From: Alphaproteobacteria bacterium
Lineage (GTDB): Bacteria > Pseudomonadota > Alphaproteobacteria > Reyranellales > Reyranellaceae
DNA: 64,000 nucleotides
Reading direction: 5' to 3'
Assembly (NCBI GenBank): GCA_017308235.1
Contig: JAFKFL010000032.1
Span: 24,635-88,634 of the forward strand
Shown: piece after piece, positions 56,698-64,000 of the stretch
Numbering within the stretch: position 1 is the first letter of the stretch
Layout: each line of letters starts with the position of its first letter
Made by a program: the position numbers and the translations under genes
Notes under the pieces: model-generated
Seen by the model: the letters and a program-made list of their open reading frames with translations, nothing else
Told to the model about the DNA's origin: nothing
The model's database searches: none

Positions 56698-58449
56698 TCA
56701 ATCGCCTACATGATGGTGTTCCGCCTGAGCGTGGGTGTCGGAAGGACCGAACAATTTGTCGTAGTCCAAGATAGTTCCATGCTTGTAGAAGAATCTTGGG
56801 CCGGTTTGCAGGTGGTCGCTTAGTACACTCAACTTTCCGATGTCCATGCTCGGTATCTCAATACCTGCCATCTGAGCGAGCGTGCTGAAGACCACATTGG
56901 TACTAAGAGGGCGCACAGCGTTGCGCTTTGCCGCTTCCACTACCTCGATGTGCTCCGCGGCGTAAGACGGCGATACCCAGAGAAAGGCGGGTATTGGAAT
57001 GTCGTATTCATTCTCAAAAAAGTGCCCCAAAAGCATTCGGCTGTCGTCGTAGAGATTTTCGCCATGGTCGGACACATAGAGCAGCGCGGTCAGACCTCGA
57101 TATTTGGCCAATGTCGAAATGAGCGCCGAGAGCACCTGGTCCGTATACTCTACAGAGTTGTCGTACTCAGCGACGATCTTCTCCTTCTTTGTGCCGACTG
57201 ATTTGAACGGAGCCGTCGCTTCGGGATATCGATCCCCATAAACGAAATGGCTACCGACCGTGTGCAGGACGAAGAAGAGTTTCTGCCTTTCTTCTTGAGG
57301 CGTGGTGGCCTTGTTCAGTATGTCCCGCAGATTATCGACGAGCACCATGTCGAACCGCCGCTCGAAGAATGCAACGTGGTTAGCTTCGCCGGAATAGCGG
57401 TTAAGCGGTCCTGTCCAGTGATTTCGTTGCTGCGTCGACAACCAAAACGTCCGGAAGCCCACTTCCTTGAAGGCGGAAATGATGGATTTTTCGTCGAGGT
57501 GAACCCGAGGACGCTCGATGGAACGACGCGTGATCATCAACGGCACCGAGACCTGGGTCAGGGCTTCCTGGGTCAACATATCCTTGAATGGGATGACGTT
57601 GGGTGTCCGGTCTATCCTCGGCGTTGTCGGCCGGGGATAGCCGTACAGGCTCCAGTGGTCGCGCCGCGAGCTTTCTCCTATCACGAGCACATAAACTTCC
57701 GATTCTTTGGGCTCGACGCGACGTGTGGCGCCAAACCTGAACGAAGCTGCCTTTCGCTGGTACTCGATTGCGTCTTCGTAGACTTGATACGCGACATAGC
57801 TTTGCGGAATGACGCCGAAAGGACCGTTCCGATCGTGAGCGAGTACATCCTCTATGCCAATGCCCAGAGTGCCATCCTCGTAGTGCGCCAGGATGCCGTC
57901 GGCGAAGGCAGCGGACGTGTACGTCAGGCTCAATCCAATCGCTGCGATCTTTAGACATCGCCAGGACTGAACTCTGAGCCTGCGCATGCCGTACGTCAGC
58001 AACCCAAAAGAAGCGATCATTACAAATATCGCAATGTAGGTTGATGCGCCGAGTGTTTGCACGTAATCGCCGGCACTCACCGAGTTTTCGAGCATGACGC
58101 TGATGGTGCTGGAGGTCAGCCTCATGTCGTAGTTCAAAATCAAATACAGGTCGGCAATGGTCGAAACATAGAATGGGAAGAGCGCAAGATGAGCCACCCA
58201 GACATTGCGGATCAGGCCATAGACTGCCATCAACCAGAATACCGACGCAGGAAGCGCGAACAGGACGAGCTTATCCACTCCGCGGCCATTGAGGACGGAG
58301 AGCACCAGGTCGAACAGGAGCACCGGCGACAGGAAGAACAGACCTGAAAGGATCGGAAGCCGGAATTGCCAAGCGGCATGAACCTGAGACTTCGCCCAGT
58401 TCAAAAGTGGACGCATGCCGAGCGTGAGATGCATCGAGCGTGCAAGCAT
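56698..58449 (-). CDS. EptA-like phosphoethanolamine transferase (sulfatase fold)
   Basis: The 583-aa inner-membrane protein has an N-terminal domain of about five helices (to about 180) and a periplasmic alkaline-phosphatase/sulfatase domain (about 250-560). The catalytic loop reads VLVIGESSRRDHWSLYGYPR, where EptA has GET, so the nucleophile would be Ser260. The second metal site is in YVSDHGENL. It would transfer phosphoethanolamine to lipid A, core sugar or another glycan. GTTAACTTAAC, a tandem TTAA element at 58480-58490, lies 31 bp upstream of the ATG and might bind a response regulator. GC content is lower than in the core region. Confidence 0.87.
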   Translation of the reverse strand: MLARSMHLTLGMRPLLNWAKSQVHAAWQFRLPILSGLFFLSPVLLFDLVLSVLNGRGVDKLVLFALPASVFWLMAVYGLIRNVWVAHLALFPFYVSTIADLYLILNYDMRLTSSTISVMLENSVSAGDYVQTLGASTYIAIFVMIASFGLLTYGMRRLRVQSWRCLKIAAIGLSLTYTSAAFADGILAHYEDGTLGIGIEDVLAHDRNGPFGVIPQSYVAYQVYEDAIEYQRKAASFRFGATRRVEPKESEVYVLVIGESSRRDHWSLYGYPRPTTPRIDRTPNVIPFKDMLTQEALTQVSVPLMITRRSIERPRVHLDEKSIISAFKEVGFRTFWLSTQQRNHWTGPLNRYSGEANHVAFFERRFDMVLVDNLRDILNKATTPQEERQKLFFVLHTVGSHFVYGDRYPEATAPFKSVGTKKEKIVAEYDNSVEYTDQVLSALISTLAKYRGLTALLYVSDHGENLYDDSRMLLGHFFENEYDIPIPAFLWVSPSYAAEHIEVVEAAKRNAVRPLSTNVVFSTLAQMAGIEIPSMDIGKLSVLSDHLQTGPRFFYKHGTILDYDKLFGPSDTHAQAEHHHVGD

Positions 58450-58566
58450 GGCGCGTCTGGTTTGTTACAGTCACCTGACGTTAACTTAACTCTTGATTGA
58501 AGGATTTGTGACAATAAGGCCATACTTCCTGTATGGCAGATAGTGGTGGCGCCTGGTGAAAGCTTT

Positions 58567-58904
58567 CCGGGCGCACTGTACGAACCGGCACGTCGGGGTA
58601 TGCCTGGAGTTCGAGACCAGCACGGTATTCTTCGCGGAAGCAGCGCAAGTGATCTATCGCGAGGAATATCCGGCGATGCCGCGCAGGAGCGGTCGAAGAA
58701 GTTCAATCATCAGATGTTGATCGCGGACGATCACTGGGTCCGGTTTCCCGGGCAGAGCCTGAAGTCCATCGTCGTCGGCTGCATGATGGGCGCGAGCGAG
58801 CGGGAAGCGCTCAAGGCATTGGTGAAGCAGTCGCCGACCCCCCATCGCCCTCAAGCAGGCGGTCAAGATGCCTAGTAAATTCGAGCTCTGGATCGTCCCG
58901 CTCA
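58567..58904 (+). pseudogene. Decayed copy of the DUF2971 gene 3' half
   Basis: This segment repeats 55155-55578 almost base for base, in the same orientation. It lacks about 98 bp (55269-55366 of the intact gene), joined at a short CGC microhomology, and has one extra C in the run at about 58838-58843 (GACCCCCC against GACCCCC). Both changes break the frame and the 5' half is missing, so no functional protein is possible. Similarity stops sharply after CCCGCTCA at 58904. The rest of the 673-bp gap (58450-59122) is AT-rich and holds no other gene. Confidence 0.92.
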
Positions 58905-59122
58905 GTCGACTGAGGTGTCCAGCCGTTCGTTGGGCAAAGCGCGGCTTCCGCCTATTTGAAAGTACGTTACAGAAATGACACGAAGTTCCTCGATTACTTC
59001 ATCATGCATTAGTGTATTTGTTTGCATACTTGCCGCACGATGGAGAGCGAAAACTCGCTAGAATTCCGTCTTCGGAAAACGTCCTTTCTCCGCAGCCAGG
59101 ATTGTGAAGTAACTGAGCTTCT

Positions 59123-61153
59123 ATGTACAAACTCCGCACAATCGACGTCTGGGATACGATACTGAGGCGCAAGGGCTCTCCGGATTTCTCCAAACTGGCG
59201 TCGGCGCGTGCGCTTGTCCTAATGCGGCACGATGAAGTCGACACCGCCTATGCAGATCATTGGGCGATCTTCAGGGAACGTTGCCTCATCGAGAAAGAAC
59301 TTGGGAAAAGTGGCAATGCTGAATACATGCTTGAAGACATCTTGGAGCGGATGCTGGAGCGGGTCCTGAGGTCGGAGGCAAGCGACAGAGCTGCATTGGC
59401 AAAGCAGTTGGCTGAGGTTGAATTCGAATTCGAATTACGTAACACCTACGTTGATGGTGACGTATTGGAGTTCGTCACCAAGTACCCGTCCGAAGAGACT
59501 ATCTTCCTTTCCGACTTCTACATGGGTGCCGATAAATTAAAGCATTTGCTCGACTATCACGGGATCCTCGCTCAAGTGCCCAATGGCATCAGCTCCTGCG
59601 ACGTGGGGCTAAATAAGCGCTCGGGCCAATTGTTCGCCCACGTACACACCGCATTCGGCGTTTTGCCACCGCAACATGTTCATATAGGTGACAATGTATT
59701 CGCCGATGTCCAGGTGCCACGCCGAATGGGTGTGAAAGCCGTGCACTTCGAGCCGAAAGCCGAACATTCCAAGCGCTTAAAGAGGGCCGAATTCCTTAAT
59801 GACCGAACGGCTTTATTCCAACACATCTCCGGCAAAGTCGAGGTCGCTGCAGCGGGTGACTCCAAGGCGTTAGAAGGGAGAGCGCTACAAGCCTTTCGAT
59901 TGGGGCTGTCAGTTGCGCCCTTATTGGTCGGATTCGTTCTGTTTATCGCCGAGCGCGCTCTGTCGGACCGCCTGAAGCATATCTTCTTCTTCACTCGAGA
60001 GGGTGAATTCTTCCTTGAGCTTTGGCGGACTCTGTTCCCAACCAACGAATTGGCTGGCGTCTGCCTTCCCGAGGCCGAGTTACTCGAGACTAGCCGAATG
60101 GCCACTTTCTCTGGGTCGCTTCGAGAACCCAGCAGTGCCGAAATGATGCGGCTTTGGACTTTTCATACCACTCATTCAGTGGCTGCACTGCTCAAGACCC
60201 TAGGTCTAAATCCTCATGCATTCAATCAGGTCTGTCAGCGCCATGGCCTCGAACTTGACGAGGAAATCTCCCAACCTTGGTCGGACGTCCGCATGCGGGC
60301 GCTTTTTGACGACCCCGAATTCAGTGACGCCATTCGAGAGAAAAGCCAGCTCGATCGGCAGAGCCTGTTGAGCTATCTTCAGCAGCGAGGTTGGCCTCAC
60401 GGCCTCTCACGCGTTGGCGTCGTCGATATAGGCTGGCGAGGCTCCATTCAGGATAATTTGGCAACGTTGCTGCCGCGCTGCCAGCTACATGGCTATTATC
60501 TCGGACTAAAGCAATTCCTGAATCCGCAACCGGACAATTGCAAAAAATGTGCATTCGGACCGGATGTCAACAGAACGCCCGACGATCAGAATCTGCTCGC
60601 AGGCGTGACGTCACTCGAGATGCTTTGCAACTCGCTAAACGGTTCGGTTGTTGGATACGAGATCGACGATCAGGGAATCTCGAGAGCCGTACGATTGGTG
60701 GACAGCGAAGAGAATGAGGTATTCCACGATTTCACAGGATATTTCCAACAAGGCGTCAAACGTGCGGCTGGGTGCTGGGCGGATTTCGTCGACAGCCATG
60801 TGATCAGCAGCGACGAACTTCAAAATCCAGGGCGCGAAATCTGGCGAAGGTTAGTGCACAACCCTCAGCAGCCCCTCGTCGAGGCGCATGCATCATTGAG
60901 ATACAATGAAGTGTTTGGTCTTGGTACCTTCGTCGACAAGGGAGCCGTTCCGCCAATCGGACAGCTGTTCGTCAGTCTCGTCCATCGGCGAACTCGTCAT
61001 AAGGTCATCCAGTTCATAACGCAGAACCCTCAGCCAGCAATGATTTGGAGACGGAAGGATCTTGGATTGGCCCATCGCGCCGTCACAACTGCGATGTTAA
61101 GAGCAGCCTGGTTCTATGCTAGAGTTCGTCAACGATTGAAATCCTCGTACTAG
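59123..61153 (+). CDS. Two-part HAD-superfamily protein (COG5610-like)
   Basis: The 676-aa protein begins with a HAD domain: motif I TIDVWDTILRR, motif II FLSDFYM, motif III lysine near LNKRSGQLF and motif IV HIGDNVFADV (about residues 8-215). The C-terminal 450 residues form a second, conserved but unassigned domain with FFFTREGEFFLELWR, VGVVDIGWRGSIQDNLA and GYYLGLK. This layout matches predicted HAD hydrolases found in polysaccharide and glycosyltransferase loci. The GC content is clearly below that of the core genes, a sign of transfer. Substrate and role are unknown. Confidence 0.8.
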   Translation: MYKLRTIDVWDTILRRKGSPDFSKLASARALVLMRHDEVDTAYADHWAIFRERCLIEKELGKSGNAEYMLEDILERMLERVLRSEASDRAALAKQLAEVEFEFELRNTYVDGDVLEFVTKYPSEETIFLSDFYMGADKLKHLLDYHGILAQVPNGISSCDVGLNKRSGQLFAHVHTAFGVLPPQHVHIGDNVFADVQVPRRMGVKAVHFEPKAEHSKRLKRAEFLNDRTALFQHISGKVEVAAAGDSKALEGRALQAFRLGLSVAPLLVGFVLFIAERALSDRLKHIFFFTREGEFFLELWRTLFPTNELAGVCLPEAELLETSRMATFSGSLREPSSAEMMRLWTFHTTHSVAALLKTLGLNPHAFNQVCQRHGLELDEEISQPWSDVRMRALFDDPEFSDAIREKSQLDRQSLLSYLQQRGWPHGLSRVGVVDIGWRGSIQDNLATLLPRCQLHGYYLGLKQFLNPQPDNCKKCAFGPDVNRTPDDQNLLAGVTSLEMLCNSLNGSVVGYEIDDQGISRAVRLVDSEENEVFHDFTGYFQQGVKRAAGCWADFVDSHVISSDELQNPGREIWRRLVHNPQQPLVEAHASLRYNEVFGLGTFVDKGAVPPIGQLFVSLVHRRTRHKVIQFITQNPQPAMIWRRKDLGLAHRAVTTAMLRAAWFYARVRQRLKSSY

Positions 61154-61216
61154 TGATGACGTGCTGCTTCGAGCGAGGTTGTCAGAGGTCGTTCTTCAAC
61201 TGAATTTTGAGTGACT

Positions 61217-62062
61217 TCATTCCGCCGTCAGTGGAAGCTGATGTAAGTCGGATATCGGACGCCCGTACTCGGGGTGATGAAATAGGTGCGCTACGAAGAT
61301 CTGTTCGTGCCATAAACTAGGTAGATGGCCTCCCCAAAAGCGCAGTCCCTGCACAGGGGCTATTTTCATATCAGCATGTCGATCATTGAACTCCTGAACG
61401 GCTAACATCTCGCCAGTGAATGGGTTATATGCCCAGTCGATGTCGCCGACCATGTCATCAAAATAGCAAGCGACGCGCGGCAGCAGGTGCCTATGCTCAG
61501 CTTCCAGGATCCGGAGGGCAGCTACAGTTGAGGAATAATAATCCAAATCGAATGCGATAAAGCCGATTGGCGGCGGCTGATGCTTTGAGCAAAAATCCCT
61601 CAAAGTTTCTTCCACAGATCCCAGGACAAGCTGAGCTACTTTGAGCCGAGCCCGCAGTGCCTCCGCATCCATCTTGAAATATCCGGCTTGCCAGAGGTAG
61701 GGGCAATCCCGGTAGTCGCGAGGAGGCGGCATGCCTTCACCGGTATCGAATCCATAAATCACCGACTCGATACCTGTTGCGGCTAACACGCTCTTCGCAT
61801 GCTGCTCAAGTGAGAGTAGCCCATTCCCGCCGGCCACGCCGAACTCAATGGCAGAGATCGTCCGGATGCCCAAGCGCCGCGCCAAATATGCGGAATGGAG
61901 AAGGCAGTGACCATAGTGAGGTCGCGCGATAGTCCCCCAGCGCAATTTATCTTCATAGGAAAGCAGATCGAAGTGCTTATCGAGATAGCGCAGCGCTAAG
62001 TAGCGGAGCGGAACCGGTTTCATCAACAGGTAGTGACGGATCCGATCCAGCGTGCGTCTCAT
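61217..62062 (-). CDS. SAM-dependent methyltransferase-like protein (TylF-like region)
   Basis: The 281-aa protein has a Rossmann-type core with ISAIEFGVAGGNGLLSLEQH as motif I, VIYGFDTGEGMPPP after strand 2 and GFIAFDLDYYSSTVAALRIL followed by a YFDDMVGD acidic loop. These suggest a TylF/macrocin-O-methyltransferase-like sugar methyltransferase. No signal peptide is present. It belongs to a run of three minus-strand methyltransferase-like genes. Confidence 0.72.
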   Translation of the reverse strand: MRRTLDRIRHYLLMKPVPLRYLALRYLDKHFDLLSYEDKLRWGTIARPHYGHCLLHSAYLARRLGIRTISAIEFGVAGGNGLLSLEQHAKSVLAATGIESVIYGFDTGEGMPPPRDYRDCPYLWQAGYFKMDAEALRARLKVAQLVLGSVEETLRDFCSKHQPPPIGFIAFDLDYYSSTVAALRILEAEHRHLLPRVACYFDDMVGDIDWAYNPFTGEMLAVQEFNDRHADMKIAPVQGLRFWGGHLPSLWHEQIFVAHLFHHPEYGRPISDLHQLPLTAE

Positions 62063-62160
62063 TCCGAGGCTCCTGAGCCGCTTCTTCTTGAATAGTCACC
62101 AGACTAAACACGCGCAACAAGTCGGATGGTCAAACCGCGAAGGATCCAATGACAGTATTT

Positions 62161-62946
62161 TCATGTCTCAAAGATCATGTTCACGGCCGTCTTCGCAATC
62201 AAGCGATAGCCCACCGAGCGCATGAATCGGTAAATTTCTCCGGAATTACCGGGAACATGATGATCACTCGGTTCCACTTGAAGCAACCAAGGTCGATAGC
62301 GCCTGAAGTCGAAATCCTTGAGAAGTCTCAAATCAAGGCCTTCGACATCGATCGACATGAAGCAGGGAGTTGAGGCTCCCATGTACCGCTCGACGATCTG
62401 ATTGATTCGTATTGCGGGTACTTCATCGATTCGAGCTTCACCGACACGACCATTGGCCCAACCCAAGACAAAGCCCCGGTCAAGAGAACTCAGTTCGCTT
62501 CGACGCGAAACCGACAGCATGGCCGTTGCTTCGTCACTGTCGGTTACTGCTGCGTGCACGACGGTGTCACATGGGCGGCCTTTGCGGAGGGCAGGCACCA
62601 ATTTTCCATTGGCTTCCACGATAACGCCGGTCATCCCCAAACGTGTATGTAGGAGATAAGTCGCGCTGGTTGCGAATGGGTGATTGCCGCCAATCTCAAG
62701 ATAACGCAGTGCGGTGGCATTTGTGCCATCGCTGAAGGCTCGCGCCCTGATGATAGACTCAGCGATAAGATCTTCGCCACATTGGCCGTACTGCTCGGCA
62801 TAGCAAACTGGGATGTCGGGCAGCCGAATGCGGCTACGGATGGTTCGATAGTAGACAAACGCGTTGAGGCAAGCGACTCTTCCAGTTGAGTGCGCCAGCT
62901 TGGCAGGTAGGCTCTTTAGAGAAACCACTCTGCAATGCCCCAACAA
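62161..62946 (-). CDS. FkbM family methyltransferase
   Basis: The 261-aa protein matches FkbM: YLEIGGNHPFATSATYLL as motif I, GVIVEANGKLVPAL with the acidic residue after strand 2, and the FMSIDVEGLDLRLLKDFDF core that defines the family. FkbM proteins methylate hydroxyls on sugars or polyketides and are frequent in surface polysaccharide loci. The first 40 residues are poorly conserved and the true start may be internal. Confidence 0.85.
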   Translation of the reverse strand: MLGHCRVVSLKSLPAKLAHSTGRVACLNAFVYYRTIRSRIRLPDIPVCYAEQYGQCGEDLIAESIIRARAFSDGTNATALRYLEIGGNHPFATSATYLLHTRLGMTGVIVEANGKLVPALRKGRPCDTVVHAAVTDSDEATAMLSVSRRSELSSLDRGFVLGWANGRVGEARIDEVPAIRINQIVERYMGASTPCFMSIDVEGLDLRLLKDFDFRRYRPWLLQVEPSDHHVPGNSGEIYRFMRSVGYRLIAKTAVNMIFET

Positions 62947-62999
62947 CTGCTAAAGATGAATGTATGTCGCTGATAGACAACCTCAGCTGCAAGCCAACA

Positions 63000-63650
63000 T
63001 TACCATTTTTTTGCCTTGGCGAGGTAGCTCCCATATGCGGCAAAAAAAGGAAAGCGTTCGCCCAGCAGCAGCGATACGCGGCCACTGCCTCTGATCTTGA
63101 TTGCGGAAAAGCCAATGTCCCTCAAACGCTTCTTCAATGATGCCGCGTAATGTTGAGAGAAGTGTGAGCCGCCGAGCACGCTGCTTCCCGTCAGTCTGTT
63201 CTTGAGATAACAGGGGTTTGGCGTAGTAAGCAGGAGAAGACCCTTTAGTCTAAGCACACGGAAAAATTCGCATAGTGTGCCCTCTAATTGGTCCGGCGGG
63301 AGATGCTCGATAAATTCTCCCGCTACAATTGCGTCATATCTCTCCGCGGCCACAGGCATCTCATTGGCGAGACCGCATATTCTTCCTTCGTAAATCGTCA
63401 TGTCGAGCGCTGCTATGCGTTCTGGCACACAATCGATACCAGTGATGCGTAGAGATGGAACGAGGGCTTTCATTGCAATTCCTCCGCGCCCCGTGTTGCA
63501 TCCCACGTCCAGTATATCATGTGTGCTAGGAGAAAAATGTCGGACAAACTGGCGATACCGATCCTCTGTAAACGAGTCAGTTTCGCTTACAGTCTGCATA
63601 CGATTGAGCGCCAAGATTTGGTCGAAAGTCGCCATTCGTAGATCCTTCAC
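63000..63650 (-). CDS. Class I SAM-dependent methyltransferase
   Basis: The 216-aa protein has motif I ILDVGCNTGRGGIAMKAL, the strand-4 segment YDAIVAGEFIEHLPPDQLEG and LLLLTTPNPCYLKNRLTGSS, a common ending of Methyltransf_11/23 glycan-locus enzymes. An ATG five codons in (63635) is an alternative start. Substrate is unknown. The DNA is AT-rich compared with the left part of the window. Confidence 0.83.
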   Translation of the reverse strand: MKDLRMATFDQILALNRMQTVSETDSFTEDRYRQFVRHFSPSTHDILDVGCNTGRGGIAMKALVPSLRITGIDCVPERIAALDMTIYEGRICGLANEMPVAAERYDAIVAGEFIEHLPPDQLEGTLCEFFRVLRLKGLLLLTTPNPCYLKNRLTGSSVLGGSHFSQHYAASLKKRLRDIGFSAIKIRGSGRVSLLLGERFPFFAAYGSYLAKAKKW

Positions 63651-63712
63651 TTCGTCTCAGCATAGGCTTGAAGAAATGATCTTTTAAAATAATGTGAGGA
63701 TCCGCTAAGACG

Positions 63713-64000
63713 TCATTTGAAGGTTCCGTTCAAGTCCAAGCCAAAACTTTTCCAAAACGAGACGTCACCCCATTTGTTGTTCCACGAAAACGGATAGGAG
63801 TTGTTACTATCCAAGATATAGGTGTTGTGGTCGAACCGATTGTTGCGGCTAGTGAAGATGCCGTTGTCGTCGACATCCTGCACCGCGCCAGTGCCGCCTC
63901 CGTTGCTGAGGTCAATTACGTTGTTGTGAACGTTCACATTTCTTACGATCCAAGGAGCGGGACCATATTTGTCCCCGTTGCCGCGGTTCTGCTGGATCAA
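63713..64000 (-). CDS. Right-handed beta-helix protein, C-terminal part
   Basis: This is the last 95 codons of a minus-strand gene whose start lies beyond the window. The peptide has repeated short strands and Asn/Gly turns (WIVRNVNVHNNVIDLSNGGG, then FTSRNNRFDHNTYIL), typical of parallel beta-helix pectate-lyase-like or polysaccharide-binding proteins. It may act on, or be part of, the surface glycan made by the island. Only partial evidence is available. Confidence 0.65.
   Translation of the reverse strand: MIQQNRGNGDKYGPAPWIVRNVNVHNNVIDLSNGGGTGAVQDVDDNGIFTSRNNRFDHNTYILDSNNSYPFSWNNKWGDVSFWKSFGLDLNGTFK

Overview
The window looks like a chromosomal segment of a high-GC alphaproteobacterium. 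The lineage is inferred from gene content and order, not from rRNA: zapA-6S RNA-fau, ruvCAB-ybgC-tolQRAB-pal-cpoB-tilS-ftsH-folP-glmM, an efp/inositol-monophosphatase/MotA-like/MotB-like block, a DUF1489 protein, and a lysine-bearing EF-P with an EpmA ligase. A Reyranella-like or other Rhodospirillales/Hyphomicrobiales-type genome would fit, but genus cannot be settled here. No rRNA, tRNA, CRISPR array, transposase, integrase or complete prophage was seen.

Region by region. 0-5.5 kb: the tail of an ABC permease, a membrane Ser/Thr kinase with a peptidoglycan-binding domain, a LysR regulator divergent from a TauE/SafE exporter, HMG-CoA lyase and a LysE exporter. 5.5-12.5 kb: the periplasmic pair yfhM (alpha-2-macroglobulin with an intact CIEQ thioester motif) and pbpC. 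12.6-18.9 kb: DUF1489, a coiled-coil MotA/MotB-like pair, an orphan RepA-like AAA ATPase that appears to interrupt the block, inositol monophosphatase and efp. 19-23.5 kb: MmcQ/YjbR protein, epmA, a degenerate ThiE-like protein, a fatty-acid desaturase, a decayed S24-like ORF and class I aldolase. 23.7-29.8 kb: MFS transporter, ureide catabolism genes (puuE, unknown 110-aa protein, allA), gap and tkt. 30-32.4 kb: small coiled-coil gene, zapA, 6S RNA, fau and a YmdB-like phosphoesterase. An approximately 300-bp intergenic unit with two tandem intrinsic terminators follows.

32.6-47 kb is a long co-directional housekeeping run: yebC, ruvCAB (Holliday-junction processing), ybgC-tolQRAB-pal-cpoB (envelope constriction), tilS (tRNA lysidine), ftsH (membrane protease), folP, glmM and thiD. 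Many start/stop overlaps suggest translational coupling, including two TTG starts in TTGA overlaps (ruvA and folP). 47-53.7 kb carries an aminotransferase divergent from a CUT1-type sugar ABC operon (Tat-exported binding protein, two permeases, ATPase) followed by an SDR dehydrogenase.

53.8-64 kb is accessory DNA whose base composition becomes visibly more AT-rich. It holds a methyltransferase, a DUF2971 gene, a 2-TM protein, a phospholipid-methyltransferase-like protein, an EptA-like phosphoethanolamine transferase and a decayed second copy of the DUF2971 3' half. Then come a two-part HAD protein (COG5610-like), three further methyltransferase-like proteins including FkbM, and the end of a beta-helix protein. 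Together these suggest a surface glycan or envelope-modification island. The two DUF2971 sequences are direct repeats bracketing the PmtA-like and EptA-like genes.
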